Assembly: GCA_964613055.1 (NCBI GenBank)
Contig: CAZTGD010000004.1
Coordinates: 1 to 64,000 of the forward strand
Origin: JAXGMQ01 sp964613055
GTDB taxonomy: Bacteria > Caldisericota > Caldisericia > JAAYUI01
DNA length: 64,000 nt
Direction: 5' to 3'
Shown here: positions 1 to 9,185 of the stretch, piece after piece
Numbering within the stretch: position 1 is the first letter of the stretch
Layout of the letters: the number at the start of each line of letters is the position of its first letter
Translations under genes and position numbers: made by a program
The notes under the pieces: model-generated
Database searches by the model: none
Seen by the model: only the letters and a program-made list of their open reading frames with translations
Told to the model about the DNA's origin: nothing

Positions 1-3000
1 GCTGATCTAGCGCCGTTATACAGTATGCTCTACGATTGGTTTTGTTTTGATCCAGATATTGGTATTGAGGCTATGCCTTCTGAAGGAAATTCTATAGAGA
101 AGGTCAAGGATAATTCATCTTTCTTTGAAGGAGGATTAGAATCACCTCTGATCCTAAACACAGTCAGTACAAACGAACCTGATAATTGCAATTGGGAAGA
201 AATGATCATCGATGATAATGTCATTATTCACGCAAAAAGTGAAGATGATATAGATATACTTTGTACCAATATGCAACATGTCTACCTCTCATCCAGGATT
301 GATGTAGAATCTGAAAGTGAATTAAGGTTTTTGTATAATCTGATAGCATATAATCTGAGATCCAGGACAGATGCAATGGTATCGCTATCTGGTATTGAAT
401 CAATTCCACCACTTCCAACGGTCGGTGAGGATATGGAGATAAGAGTTGTTGTAGAAAACTCTGGTAACACAGAGCTTCATGATGTAAAGGTAACCATAGA
501 AGAATATGATCTTGAAGACTATATAGAGTCTATAGATAAAGATGAATCAGGAGAAGTAGTATTTGCAGTAAAGGCTCCAGATAGTGAAGGTTTGCTAGAG
601 ATAACGCCACGTGTATATGCAGATGGTGATACAAATCCAGTCAATGATTCAACAACTCTAAGAATTCGAATAAAAGAGGCAGCTAAAGAATCAAACATTG
701 AGATTGAGCAGTTAAACGTTGCTGAAGGTGATATTCTGCCTTGTGTAAGATTTACACTCGAAGGAGTAACAGAGCCAAATACATTTTTAAACGCTAACGG
801 CAATATTGGTAGAGCCGATACCTCTGGTAGATTCAAGATACCTTTCAAACCTACTTCCACATCATCAATCTCAATCCATTCAAATACTCCTAATGGAGAG
901 ACAGGTAAACTTGAGATTCCGTGTGCCTTTGAAAAAGGTGGGAGTATTGGATGTATGAAGGATTCCAATTACTTTGTCACTTCAACAAACTTTGTCAGGA
1001 AGACAACAGAGCCTGTTTTGAAAGAAATCGATGAGATTCTATATATCAACATTGATGAAGCGTCTGAGTATATTGGTATGACTTTCGAAGGTGATACTGA
1101 AGAATGGTTTCTTACCGGAGATGTTGTTGAGTATATGTTTGATTCGAAGAAAAATGTTATAAAAAAAACGATTGGCAATTGGGTTGATGAAATTCAAGTT
1201 GAGTCTAATTCAATTGTTGAAACCGGTGTGTACATCCCCTTGAAATTGTTACCAAGTTTATCATGTAACGTTGATTATGACGATGAATCATCTTCCTTAA
1301 TGATTCAATTTCCAAAGAGTCGAAACCATCCTTTTTTCAATAGATCAAGCCTTTCATCGAATAACAATCCTTACAGTGATCTTGAGATTCCATCAGAAGC
1401 TAATTATGGTAAACCGAGTTTAGTATCTTTTGGGCCTTTGGATGGTGAAATAGCGAATCTTACATCGTTCCAGGTTACATCTAAGATGCTGTATCTTTGG
1501 ACATACAGGGGAATACAAGAATGGACAAAGGATGGTGAATTATTAAGGGTTAAAGGCTTCCCAGCAACTCTCGCAAAAGATCTTGATGTGACATGGGCTC
1601 AATTATACCATGCATCGAGTAGTTCATACAACGGTCCGTTCGTTGATTTCTTTATTACATCAACTGGTGGATTGATGGTCGTCACGTCTGAAAGGCTGGC
1701 AATTTACAACAGAGATTGGGGTCTTGTCAATCTTATAGAGTTTTCTGATAATATGGATGTTGATTCAGCTCAGGTGGACAATGAAAGCAATCTCTTTATT
1801 TTTGATGAGTATACAAACTGCTATGTATATTCAGATGATGGAGAGTTATTGGGTGATTTTGAGTTGATCAATACTGATGGGCAGAGGATTGATGATCCAG
1901 TAATAGTAAAAGTCACACCAGGTGGTCACCTAATAGTTGTGGAATCTGAGTATTCATATGGATACAATTACGGTGCTTATTCATGGCACATCTATAAGTA
2001 CGATTCAAATGGTCAAATAACTACAGAAAAGCATTTTGAGATTGACGAAGAGGAACAGTCAGAAGAGGAAATACCAATGATCCCCGATTATATTATACCT
2101 GATTATGATGGATCATACTGGATCATAATTACATCATGGAAAGGGACGACCATAAGACATTGGGATTCTGAATTCGAAGAAATTGATGTACAAATAATGG
2201 ATTTACGGTTTCAGTCAGTTACAAACCTACGAATGAGTGATGATGGTCGCTTATTCATAAGTGGTTCATTTGATAACCCAAATGATTCAATTCAAGAGTC
2301 TTTTGCTGTAATGACTTTGGATCATGAATTGAATGACGAATACATGATTCCAAAAGCTGAAAGAAGCAGTAAAGAACGCTTTTATTATCCTGATCAACTT
2401 ATATACGACCCAGTAGGTAATTTGGTAACCATAGATAATACAGAGATAAGGGAATATGATAAGATGGGTTCTTATGTGGAAGATATTCTATTCAAGGATG
2501 ATAAAGGAGAGATGATCCCTGTTGGGTGGCTTACTTATGGTGATGAGTATGTTTATGGTATTGTTGATGTTTACGGTAGTAATGAAATAGTAATTGCTGA
2601 TACTAATTATAAGATAATCAGATCAATACCACTGGTTGTAGAGGAGACAGAAGATAAGAACGAGTTTTCATTATATCCCGACAATCTTTCTGTTGATGAA
2701 GATGATGGTGAGATATTTGTGTTAGATGCTTATGAGACGAATGTAATACAAGTCATTCCAAATTATCTCAACAATGAAGAAGATATAGAAAAAATAGAAG
2801 TGAAAAGATCATTCGGTTCAAGAGGGATTGGTGAAGGTAAGATAAACAACCCGAAGTATCTTCGAATGTATGGCGATAAAATCTTCATACTCGATTATGG
2901 AGAAAACAAGATTGTAACATACAATACTGATGGAGAATTTCTATTTGAATTTGGTGGTAAAGGCGACACTCCAGGTAAGATAGTGAGACCATACAGTATG

Positions 3001-3927
3001 AGTATAGATGAGAACGGACTAATATGGATCGCTGATGCTGGGATATCAAGAATTCTTATATTCGATGTGAGTGGAACCTTTATTACATCCATTGGAGAAG
3101 AGGGAAACCTTGTTCCACCAGGAACTATAGAGAAATATAGAGCAGATCAATTTAAGCTGTTGTATCCAACTGAGGCATGTGCGAATGCAGGGCAGATAGC
3201 AATATTTGACTACTGTCACAATCGAATCATTATGCTAAGTTCACTTAAAGGCACAATGAATATGAATTTGATTCCTGAGCAGCCAGTCCTTTGTAAGAGG
3301 AAATCAGAAGTAGTTGCATCAGCGGAATTAATTATAACAAATACAGGGCCTGGTGTGCTTAAAGGCTCATTGACTTCTGAAGATGAGAACCTTTCGATAG
3401 AACCAAATGAACTAGATGGCAATTTTACTGAAGTCCAACTAAAATATGACACAAAAGGTACTGAACCACAAGAATTTGTGTTTGTAAAGATAGATAGTAA
3501 TGTTGGAATATCCATAATAAAAGTCCCCATAATGTCGAAGAAAATAGACTTTACCATAAGAGCAGGTGAACATATTGGTGTAGGGGCTGATGGGATAATA
3601 AGGTTATCGGTAAAACCTGTTGAACAAGGTGGAGATTGCTTCGTTGCCACTGCTGACTTAGAAAGATTAATACCGTTAGAAGGTATTATTTCCAATTCGG
3701 GAAACACTTTGAATTACACATTAGGAGATAGAGCTATTCAATTTATGGTAGGAAGCGATATAGCTAAACTTAGGATAGGTGAAGATACATTTGTGTTGCA
3801 TCTACCTCAACCAGCTAAAAACATTACAGACAAATCAATACTCGTCCCACTCAGTGTGATGGCTAACTTTATCAGTTGTGATGTAATAATCGATGATCAA
3901 ACATATAAGGTGGTAACGCGGGATTGA
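1..3927 (+). CDS. Exported beta-propeller/stalk-domain protein, 5' end outside window
   Basis: The frame is open from base 1, so the N-terminus and any signal peptide lie upstream; the first ATG inside is at 25. Numbering from that ATG, I see a CARDB-like fold at about 120-218 (ENSGNTELHDVKV), a copper-amine-oxidase-N-like stalk domain at about 325-440, and a long beta-propeller region at about 450-1075. Clear NHL-like units lie near 945-1075 (IFILDYGENKIV, IWIADAGISRIL). An Ig-like segment follows at about 1080-1180 and a second stalk-like half at the C-terminus (about 1225-1300). These folds are typical of surface or cell-wall-associated proteins that bind ligands or partners; no catalytic motif is visible. 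The stop codon overlaps the rsmG start, so the two are probably cotranscribed. The specific role is unknown. Confidence 0.75.
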   Translation, partial: ADLAPLYSMLYDWFCFDPDIGIEAMPSEGNSIEKVKDNSSFFEGGLESPLILNTVSTNEPDNCNWEEMIIDDNVIIHAKSEDDIDILCTNMQHVYLSSRIDVESESELRFLYNLIAYNLRSRTDAMVSLSGIESIPPLPTVGEDMEIRVVVENSGNTELHDVKVTIEEYDLEDYIESIDKDESGEVVFAVKAPDSEGLLEITPRVYADGDTNPVNDSTTLRIRIKEAAKESNIEIEQLNVAEGDILPCVRFTLEGVTEPNTFLNANGNIGRADTSGRFKIPFKPTSTSSISIHSNTPNGETGKLEIPCAFEKGGSIGCMKDSNYFVTSTNFVRKTTEPVLKEIDEILYINIDEASEYIGMTFEGDTEEWFLTGDVVEYMFDSKKNVIKKTIGNWVDEIQVESNSIVETGVYIPLKLLPSLSCNVDYDDESSSLMIQFPKSRNHPFFNRSSLSSNNNPYSDLEIPSEANYGKPSLVSFGPLDGEIANLTSFQVTSKMLYLWTYRGIQEWTKDGELLRVKGFPATLAKDLDVTWAQLYHASSSSYNGPFVDFFITSTGGLMVVTSERLAIYNRDWGLVNLIEFSDNMDVDSAQVDNESNLFIFDEYTNCYVYSDDGELLGDFELINTDGQRIDDPVIVKVTPGGHLIVVESEYSYGYNYGAYSWHIYKYDSNGQITTEKHFEIDEEEQSEEEIPMIPDYIIPDYDGSYWIIITSWKGTTIRHWDSEFEEIDVQIMDLRFQSVTNLRMSDDGRLFISGSFDNPNDSIQESFAVMTLDHELNDEYMIPKAERSSKERFYYPDQLIYDPVGNLVTIDNTEIREYDKMGSYVEDILFKDDKGEMIPVGWLTYGDEYVYGIVDVYGSNEIVIADTNYKIIRSIPLVVEETEDKNEFSLYPDNLSVDEDDGEIFVLDAYETNVIQVIPNYLNNEEDIEKIEVKRSFGSRGIGEGKINNPKYLRMYGDKIFILDYGENKIVTYNTDGEFLFEFGGKGDTPGKIVRPYSMSIDENGLIWIADAGISRILIFDVSGTFITSIGEEGNLVPPGTIEKYRADQFKLLYPTEACANAGQIAIFDYCHNRIIMLSSLKGTMNMNLIPEQPVLCKRKSEVVASAELIITNTGPGVLKGSLTSEDENLSIEPNELDGNFTEVQLKYDTKGTEPQEFVFVKIDSNVGISIIKVPIMSKKIDFTIRAGEHIGVGADGIIRLSVKPVEQGGDCFVATADLERLIPLEGIISNSGNTLNYTLGDRAIQFMVGSDIAKLRIGEDTFVLHLPQPAKNITDKSILVPLSVMANFISCDVIIDDQTYKVVTRD

Positions 3928-4589
3928 CAATAGATAGAGAAATGCTTATGAATGGTGTGGCTTTTATGGGAGTCACCCTTTCTGATTTACAGATTGACAA
4001 GTTTGAGTTGTATTATGATATCCTCCTCAAGTGGAACAAAAAGATAAACCTGACTGCGATAACCAATTCAGATGAGGTTGTGTCCAAGCATTTTATCGAT
4101 AGCCTGTCTTCAGCAGTTTTTTTTCCAAAGAATAGTCCATTCAATATCGTAGATATTGGCTCTGGCCCAGGACTCCCTGGAGTAGCACTAAAAATTGCAT
4201 TTCCCAATATGAATCTGTTGTTAACAGAATCGATCGGGAAAAAAGTTCGGTTCCTTGAGCATTTATTGAAGAAACTTGATTTGACTGATGTGAATTTAGT
4301 GGGGTGTAGGGTTGAGGATATTCCCACTCTATATCCTGAATATGTAAATCGATTCGATTACACGACAGCTCGAGCGGTTGGAAGGTTGTTGTGGTTGTTG
4401 GAACTAGCTCATCCATTCTTAAAACAAAAGGGTGAGATTATTCTGTGGAAGGGAAGGGATCAGATAGCTGAGCTACCAAAGATTGAGAAAAACATAAAGA
4501 TGCGTGGATTTGAGATAATCAATACTGTTCCTTATAGAATCCCACTTTGGAATATTGACCGATTTCTTGTACATTTAAGGTGCTTGTAA
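3924..4589 (+). CDS. rsmG: 16S rRNA (guanine-527-N7)-methyltransferase RsmG
   Basis: It methylates N7 of G527 in 16S rRNA using SAM. The 221-residue protein has the family's glycine-rich SAM loop GSGPGLPG near residue 79, followed by VRFLEHL and the TARAVG segment; the length is normal for RsmG. The start used is TTG at 3924, which overlaps the preceding stop codon (TTGA, 4 bp) and implies translational coupling. An in-frame ATG at 3942 is an alternative. It is usually found near parA/parB or mnmG; here it follows an exported propeller gene instead. Confidence 0.93.
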   Translation: MTIDREMLMNGVAFMGVTLSDLQIDKFELYYDILLKWNKKINLTAITNSDEVVSKHFIDSLSSAVFFPKNSPFNIVDIGSGPGLPGVALKIAFPNMNLLLTESIGKKVRFLEHLLKKLDLTDVNLVGCRVEDIPTLYPEYVNRFDYTTARAVGRLLWLLELAHPFLKQKGEIILWKGRDQIAELPKIEKNIKMRGFEIINTVPYRIPLWNIDRFLVHLRCL

Positions 4590-4612
4590 AACCCTATCGC
4601 TGGCAGTAACAT
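4584..4612 (+). promoter_or_regulatory. Predicted sigma-70-type promoter of the oxoamine synthase gene
   Basis: TTGTAA at 4584-4589, a 17-base spacer, and TAACAT at 4607-4612. The expected start is near 4619, leaving about a 29-base leader that holds the Shine-Dalgarno AGGAGG. The -35 box overlaps the end of rsmG. Confidence 0.5.
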
Positions 4613-4647
4613 AGCAATCGATTCAGAAAGCTCCAGGAGGATTACCC

Positions 4648-5835
4648 ATGAAGGGTTTTAGAGGACGAATAAAAGCGATAAATGACCAGGTTGAAAACCA
4701 CATAAAGAATGATCACCTTTTTTATCACAAGGAAATTGAGGAGCATCACGGTCAGTATGTGGTCATTGGTAGAAAGAAATATATAAATTTCACTTCATAC
4801 TCGTATCTTGGTCTTCTCGGACACCCAAGAATAGGTAAGGCTGCCAAGGATGCGATAGAGAAATATGGATCAGGAACTCATGGAGTCAGGATATTGGCGG
4901 GTACGACCAGTTTGCATGTTGAGCTCGAAAAAAGGATAGCTGAATTTAAAAACACAGAAACAGCAGTCGCTTTTTCGTCTGGATATGTGGCAAATCTAAC
5001 CACAATTTCTACAATGTGCGGTAGAGGTGACGCCATATTCTGCGATATGATTAACCATGCCTCTATAGTTGATGGTTGTCTTCTTTCAAGCGCTAAGTTC
5101 GTGAGATTCAAACACAATGATATGAGCGATCTTAGAAAGAAGCTTGAGGAGACCGAAGCTATTGGTCGCATGATAGTCGTTGATGCTGTGTTTTCAATGG
5201 ATGGAGATATTGTGCCTCTTCCTGAAATTATAGAACTGGCAAAAGAATTTGATTGTCTTGTATACGTAGACGAAGCTCATTCTACTGGTGTACTCGGTGA
5301 AAATGGGCATGGCATAATGGAGCATTTTGGTCTGACCAATGGCGTGGATATTCAAATGGGAACCCTATCCAAGGTAATCCCAGCAGTCGGTGGATATATT
5401 GCAGGTAATAAGGAGGTTATTAACTGGCTCAAGTACCAATCAAGAGCTTTCGTATTTTCAGCAGCATTGCCACCTGGAGCAACAGCCGCTGCGAAAGCAT
5501 CCTTTGATGTCATTGATGACGAGCAGTGGAGGGTTGTCAAACTAAGGGAGAACATAGATTATTTCATTAAATCACTCAACCAGACTGGTTTTGATACAGG
5601 GAACACAGAAACAGCTGTTGTGCCAATTATACTTAAAGATGAGTGGAGAACACTTGAGGCAACAAGAGAATTATTCAACAAGGGTATTTTTGTAATGCCG
5701 ATACTCCAACCAGCTGTTCCTCCCAACACATCGAGGCTTAGAGCTAATGTCACAGCTGAGCATACGAAAGAGGATATCAACTACATGGTTGACACACTTG
5801 CAAATGTTTGGAAGCAGTTTGGGTTTAACGACTGA
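4648..5835 (+). CDS. PLP-dependent alpha-oxoamine synthase family protein (KBL/BioF/SPT-like)
   Basis: Members of this family condense an amino acid with an acyl-CoA or acyl-ACP with loss of CO2: 2-amino-3-ketobutyrate CoA ligase, 8-amino-7-oxononanoate synthase, serine palmitoyltransferase and relatives. The 395-residue length fits. The PLP-binding DEAH motif is at about 208-211 (VYVDEAHSTG), the Schiff-base lysine is about K242 in TLSKVIPAVGGYIAG, and GSGTHGVRILAGTTSLH is the conserved N-terminal signature. A strong AGGAGG precedes the ATG. No tdh or other bio gene is nearby, so the substrate cannot be assigned. The 3' end overlaps thiN, on the opposite strand, by 11 bp. Confidence 0.85.
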   Translation: MKGFRGRIKAINDQVENHIKNDHLFYHKEIEEHHGQYVVIGRKKYINFTSYSYLGLLGHPRIGKAAKDAIEKYGSGTHGVRILAGTTSLHVELEKRIAEFKNTETAVAFSSGYVANLTTISTMCGRGDAIFCDMINHASIVDGCLLSSAKFVRFKHNDMSDLRKKLEETEAIGRMIVVDAVFSMDGDIVPLPEIIELAKEFDCLVYVDEAHSTGVLGENGHGIMEHFGLTNGVDIQMGTLSKVIPAVGGYIAGNKEVINWLKYQSRAFVFSAALPPGATAAAKASFDVIDDEQWRVVKLRENIDYFIKSLNQTGFDTGNTETAVVPIILKDEWRTLEATRELFNKGIFVMPILQPAVPPNTSRLRANVTAEHTKEDINYMVDTLANVWKQFGFND

Positions 5836-6457
5836 GTTCGATGAACAGAAGTAGTTCAGAGCTGGTTTCTATAGAGAAAGAACCCCAAGCGATATTACTG
5901 ATTCCATGAGCTCTTAGTGGGTTCAACAGACCTGAATAACTGTATTTCAAACCTGTCATTCTAACTCGTGTAGGTCTCTTTAAGGCGAATACACTCACCT
6001 GTGAATTGGGTTTCGCTGAGAACCAGTGCTTACCTTCACTAACCGATTGAATGAGATAGCCGCCGACAAAAGCATGGATTGATGTGTTTTCAATAGAGTT
6101 TGACAGTAGGAGGTAGTTACCGTACACGTGGTCAGGTCTGTCCCCAGCAAGACCAAGAATGTGTATCTTTTCAAAGTCCTTGTCATGCAGGGAAAGGTGA
6201 GTGATTGCCAATTCTCCATCCGTATGATCTTTATCTGTTGGGTATTTGACGATTTCAATATCGAGATTGTATATCGACTCGAGACCCTCTTGTGAAATTG
6301 AATCCATATCTCCAACCACAGAATCAGGTACAAGACCTAATTCTCGAGCTGAATCGACTCCAGAATCAGCACAGCATATGTGGTCGTAGGGACTGGCTAG
6401 AGAAAGGTCGACTGGGTGTACTTTGCCCCCGAGGATGAGAAGGGCTACGCCTGCCAT
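5825..6457 (-). CDS. thiN: Thiamine pyrophosphokinase
   Basis: It transfers pyrophosphate from ATP to thiamine to give thiamine diphosphate. The 210-residue protein shows the family's acidic motifs: ADSGVD near the N-terminus, VGDMDSIS, and the DKDHTDGELAI segment that binds Mg-ATP and substrate. The ATG at 6457 lies inside the end of the upstream amidohydrolase gene (13-bp overlap), so it is the last gene of the long minus-strand operon. No other thiamine gene and no TPP riboswitch is visible here. Confidence 0.92.
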   Translation of the reverse strand: MAGVALLILGGKVHPVDLSLASPYDHICCADSGVDSARELGLVPDSVVGDMDSISQEGLESIYNLDIEIVKYPTDKDHTDGELAITHLSLHDKDFEKIHILGLAGDRPDHVYGNYLLLSNSIENTSIHAFVGGYLIQSVSEGKHWFSAKPNSQVSVFALKRPTRVRMTGLKYSYSGLLNPLRAHGISNIAWGSFSIETSSELLLFIELSR

Positions 6458-7983
6458 ACTCTTTCCCCATTTACATAAGTGGCAACAAACGATGAGAGAT
6501 TGATATCCCAGGGCATCTTTCCCCTCATGTCATCGGAGATTATTGTTATATCTGCTTTATAGCTATTTTCTATCACACCTCTTTTTGGACCACCAATTAT
6601 CTCTGCAGAACCCTTGCTGGCTATTTGCAGTGCAACGTTGAATGGAACTGCCTCCTTGATGTTGACCGTACCGGTATCTGGGTCTCGGTCTCTTCTAGAC
6701 GTTGCGGAAGCTATAGCATACAGAGGATTTGCGGTGGAAACTGGTGCATCAGAACCGAATCCAACTCTTGCTCCAGCATTTATCAGTGAAGCCATTGGAT
6801 ATACCCAGTTTTTAAGCGATGACCATTGCTGTTCAATGGATGATTGATCAAGGGAGATGTGGGATGGATTAAGCACTATACCGACATCCGTTTTTGCAAT
6901 CCTGGAGATTGATTCAAAATTTGCACATTGAAAGTGTTCAATCGTATCAGCTTTTGTAGAATTACAATCAGTAAATGCTTTAACAGCTCTAGCAACAGCT
7001 ACATCACCTATCGCATGAGTAGCAACGCCAATACTATGAGAGTGCGCTTTTTCTATTAGCATTCGTAAGTCATCATATTCGAGAAGGCTCAAACCATAAG
7101 ATCCATCTATATATGGTTTGGATACGAGTGCTGATTGTGAACCGAGGGAACCATCGAGAAACAGTTTGAGCTGACCAATCCATAAGTTGTCTGAACCATT
7201 ACCTGTTTTGGTTGAGATTGACACAGCCCAGTCAAGAGAATCTTTAGGGATGCAAGCACAGACACGCATCTTGATAAGGTTCTTTTGTTCCATATCAGCC
7301 AAGGTCATCAATACATCTTGACTACCAAAAGATCTACATGATGTTATTCCTTGAGATAGGAGTTGCTTCTGTGCAACTTGTAAGCGGTTCCTGATTTTTG
7401 ATATGTCGTCCTTTGGTAAAAGATGACTTATGAGTTCTTCGTAGGCTTTATCATATATGATTCCAGTTGGATTGTTTTCCTCGTCCTTTTGAATGTGTGC
7501 CTCAAGATCATTATCCCTAACTCGGTTGACACCGGATTGAATAATGAGTTGAGAATTGATGAGCCAAGAGTGACCATCAACTCTGCAAAGGATTGCTGGA
7601 TGATTTCCACACGCAGAATCAATTAGATCTCTACTCAGTTTAACTGATTGACTCCATTTACGCTCGTTCAATCCATAACCTATAAGCCAATCATCATCTG
7701 GTAACGTGTTGGCATATTCTGATAGCTTGGAAGTGAGATCATCCAAGGTTGTTACACCCCTTAGATCGCAACCGCAGAGTATCTTTCCCAACCATTCCAT
7801 ATGAAGATGAGCATCCGTGAATCCCGGGAGAATCATGCAATCACGGTAGTTGTGTGTGGTGATGTCTGGAGAAGAGAGGTCATTCCAATCCCCAACCGAT
7901 TCTATGTGGTCATCTTCAATCAAGACAGAATCACAAGAATCATCAAAACCCCATATATGTTTTCCCCGAATGATAAGTTTCAT
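6445..7983 (-). CDS. YtcJ-like amidohydrolase (amidohydrolase 3 family)
   Basis: A metal-dependent hydrolase of the amidohydrolase superfamily, 512 residues, the usual size for YtcJ-type members. The metal motif HLH is at residues 59-61 (GFTDAHLHM). LKLFLDGSLG carries the candidate bridging lysine or carboxylate region, THAIGD and TIEHFQ supply later histidines, and GFGSDAPV gives the C-terminal aspartate. The N-terminal 50 residues form the small beta-sandwich part typical of the family. No signal peptide, so probably cytoplasmic. The substrate is unknown; relatives act on N-formyl, carbamate or cyclic amide bonds. Its start overlaps the end of cdaR by 4 bp. Confidence 0.88.
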   Translation of the reverse strand: MKLIIRGKHIWGFDDSCDSVLIEDDHIESVGDWNDLSSPDITTHNYRDCMILPGFTDAHLHMEWLGKILCGCDLRGVTTLDDLTSKLSEYANTLPDDDWLIGYGLNERKWSQSVKLSRDLIDSACGNHPAILCRVDGHSWLINSQLIIQSGVNRVRDNDLEAHIQKDEENNPTGIIYDKAYEELISHLLPKDDISKIRNRLQVAQKQLLSQGITSCRSFGSQDVLMTLADMEQKNLIKMRVCACIPKDSLDWAVSISTKTGNGSDNLWIGQLKLFLDGSLGSQSALVSKPYIDGSYGLSLLEYDDLRMLIEKAHSHSIGVATHAIGDVAVARAVKAFTDCNSTKADTIEHFQCANFESISRIAKTDVGIVLNPSHISLDQSSIEQQWSSLKNWVYPMASLINAGARVGFGSDAPVSTANPLYAIASATSRRDRDPDTGTVNIKEAVPFNVALQIASKGSAEIIGGPKRGVIENSYKADITIISDDMRGKMPWDINLSSFVATYVNGERVWQA

Positions 7984-9185
7984 AGGATTTTAATACTCGC
8001 CGTTGGAGTATATATTAGATAGACATTGTCTGGCAAACCTTCAATTGAAACTGGTAACATATGAATACCACCTGATAAACCAGAAAGATCAATACTCCCT
8101 GTAACTGAATTAATACTTTCAACTACATCTTTCGGCCCCTTTATTGTCACTTCGATTGTTTTAGTTATCAATTCGTACTGTATATTATCAGGAGTGACGT
8201 TAACCGGAATGTCTCTGAGTGTGCGGGAAATAACCTGTTTTACAGAAACACTAACTGATATTGAGTCTTCGTCAATAAGACTAGTACCTTCGGGGGCGAT
8301 GAGAGGTAGCTTGTAGCTTGAACTCCTGGATAAAGCGCTGAGATTTAGCGGTTTTGAATAAATTCGATTAATATTCTTAAGTGTCTCAGCCTCACCTTCA
8401 ATACTGACCAGCTTTGGTTCCCAGTTAATGGTGTCAATAATGTAGTTAGTGCTGACAAATCCAATTGTTTTTAATTCTGTCGGTATCTTGAATGATTTTG
8501 TATTACTGCTGGCAAGGACAACAGCACTAACCGTTTCATGTTCTGATGAAAGGTGAAGTATTTCCCAACTGGCTTTTGATATCCTGTTACCCGTATTATT
8601 CTCAAGCATTATTGGTAGTGAATAACTGTTTGAACCAGCATTTATGCTAGTTCTATCTATTGATACAAATGCGTTTTTTAGAGTGGATACTGTACTGTGA
8701 GGTCCTGTTATCTTTAAGGTTGATGGCTCAAATGATGGTTCATCTATTGTTATATTAATAGAAGGATCTCCTACATACTCGTATTTTATATCCAATTCAA
8801 CTGTTTCCTGTAGTTGAAGCTCAACCGTAACCGTTTTTGGTGAAATACTTGAAAGGTTGACTCTTTCGTTTGGAAATCTACATTCAACTTTTACTTGTTT
8901 AGAGCCTGGAGAGCTATTAAGGAGATCGATGTACGCTGATATGTTATCCCTGTCAATCGTTTCCAGCGTTCGCTCTGATCCGAATAACTTGACAGTTGCT
9001 GTGGGAATGCTATTCGAATTCATAAGGATCATATCCTTTGGAACACTCTGTGCCACTATTGGAATACTAACGAAAGTTTTATCGCCAGCCCTTCCTTCCT
9101 GATAGAACACATAAATCCAAATGAGCAGAGCAATAAAAACCGCCAGTATCTTAATGCCAAGTGTTGATTTGTTATTTTTACTCAT
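7980..9185 (-). CDS. cdaR: CdaA regulatory protein CdaR (YbbR-domain protein)
   Basis: A membrane-anchored extracytoplasmic protein with repeated YbbR domains that in Firmicutes binds and modulates the diadenylate cyclase CdaA. I place the start at ATG 9185, preceded by GGAGAAG at good spacing; a longer frame begins at 9266 but lies within cdaA. Residues 8-30 form a TM anchor (LGIKILAVFIALLIWIYVF). The rest is beta-rich, with about four YbbR-like units recognisable by repeated VxVxG/VEIxG patterns (for example LVSIEGEAETL, EVTIKGPKDVV). It overlaps the end of cdaA by 8 bp, the classic cdaA-cdaR pairing. The usual downstream glmM is absent and replaced by an amidohydrolase. Confidence 0.9.
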   Translation of the reverse strand: MSKNNKSTLGIKILAVFIALLIWIYVFYQEGRAGDKTFVSIPIVAQSVPKDMILMNSNSIPTATVKLFGSERTLETIDRDNISAYIDLLNSSPGSKQVKVECRFPNERVNLSSISPKTVTVELQLQETVELDIKYEYVGDPSINITIDEPSFEPSTLKITGPHSTVSTLKNAFVSIDRTSINAGSNSYSLPIMLENNTGNRISKASWEILHLSSEHETVSAVVLASSNTKSFKIPTELKTIGFVSTNYIIDTINWEPKLVSIEGEAETLKNINRIYSKPLNLSALSRSSSYKLPLIAPEGTSLIDEDSISVSVSVKQVISRTLRDIPVNVTPDNIQYELITKTIEVTIKGPKDVVESINSVTGSIDLSGLSGGIHMLPVSIEGLPDNVYLIYTPTASIKIL

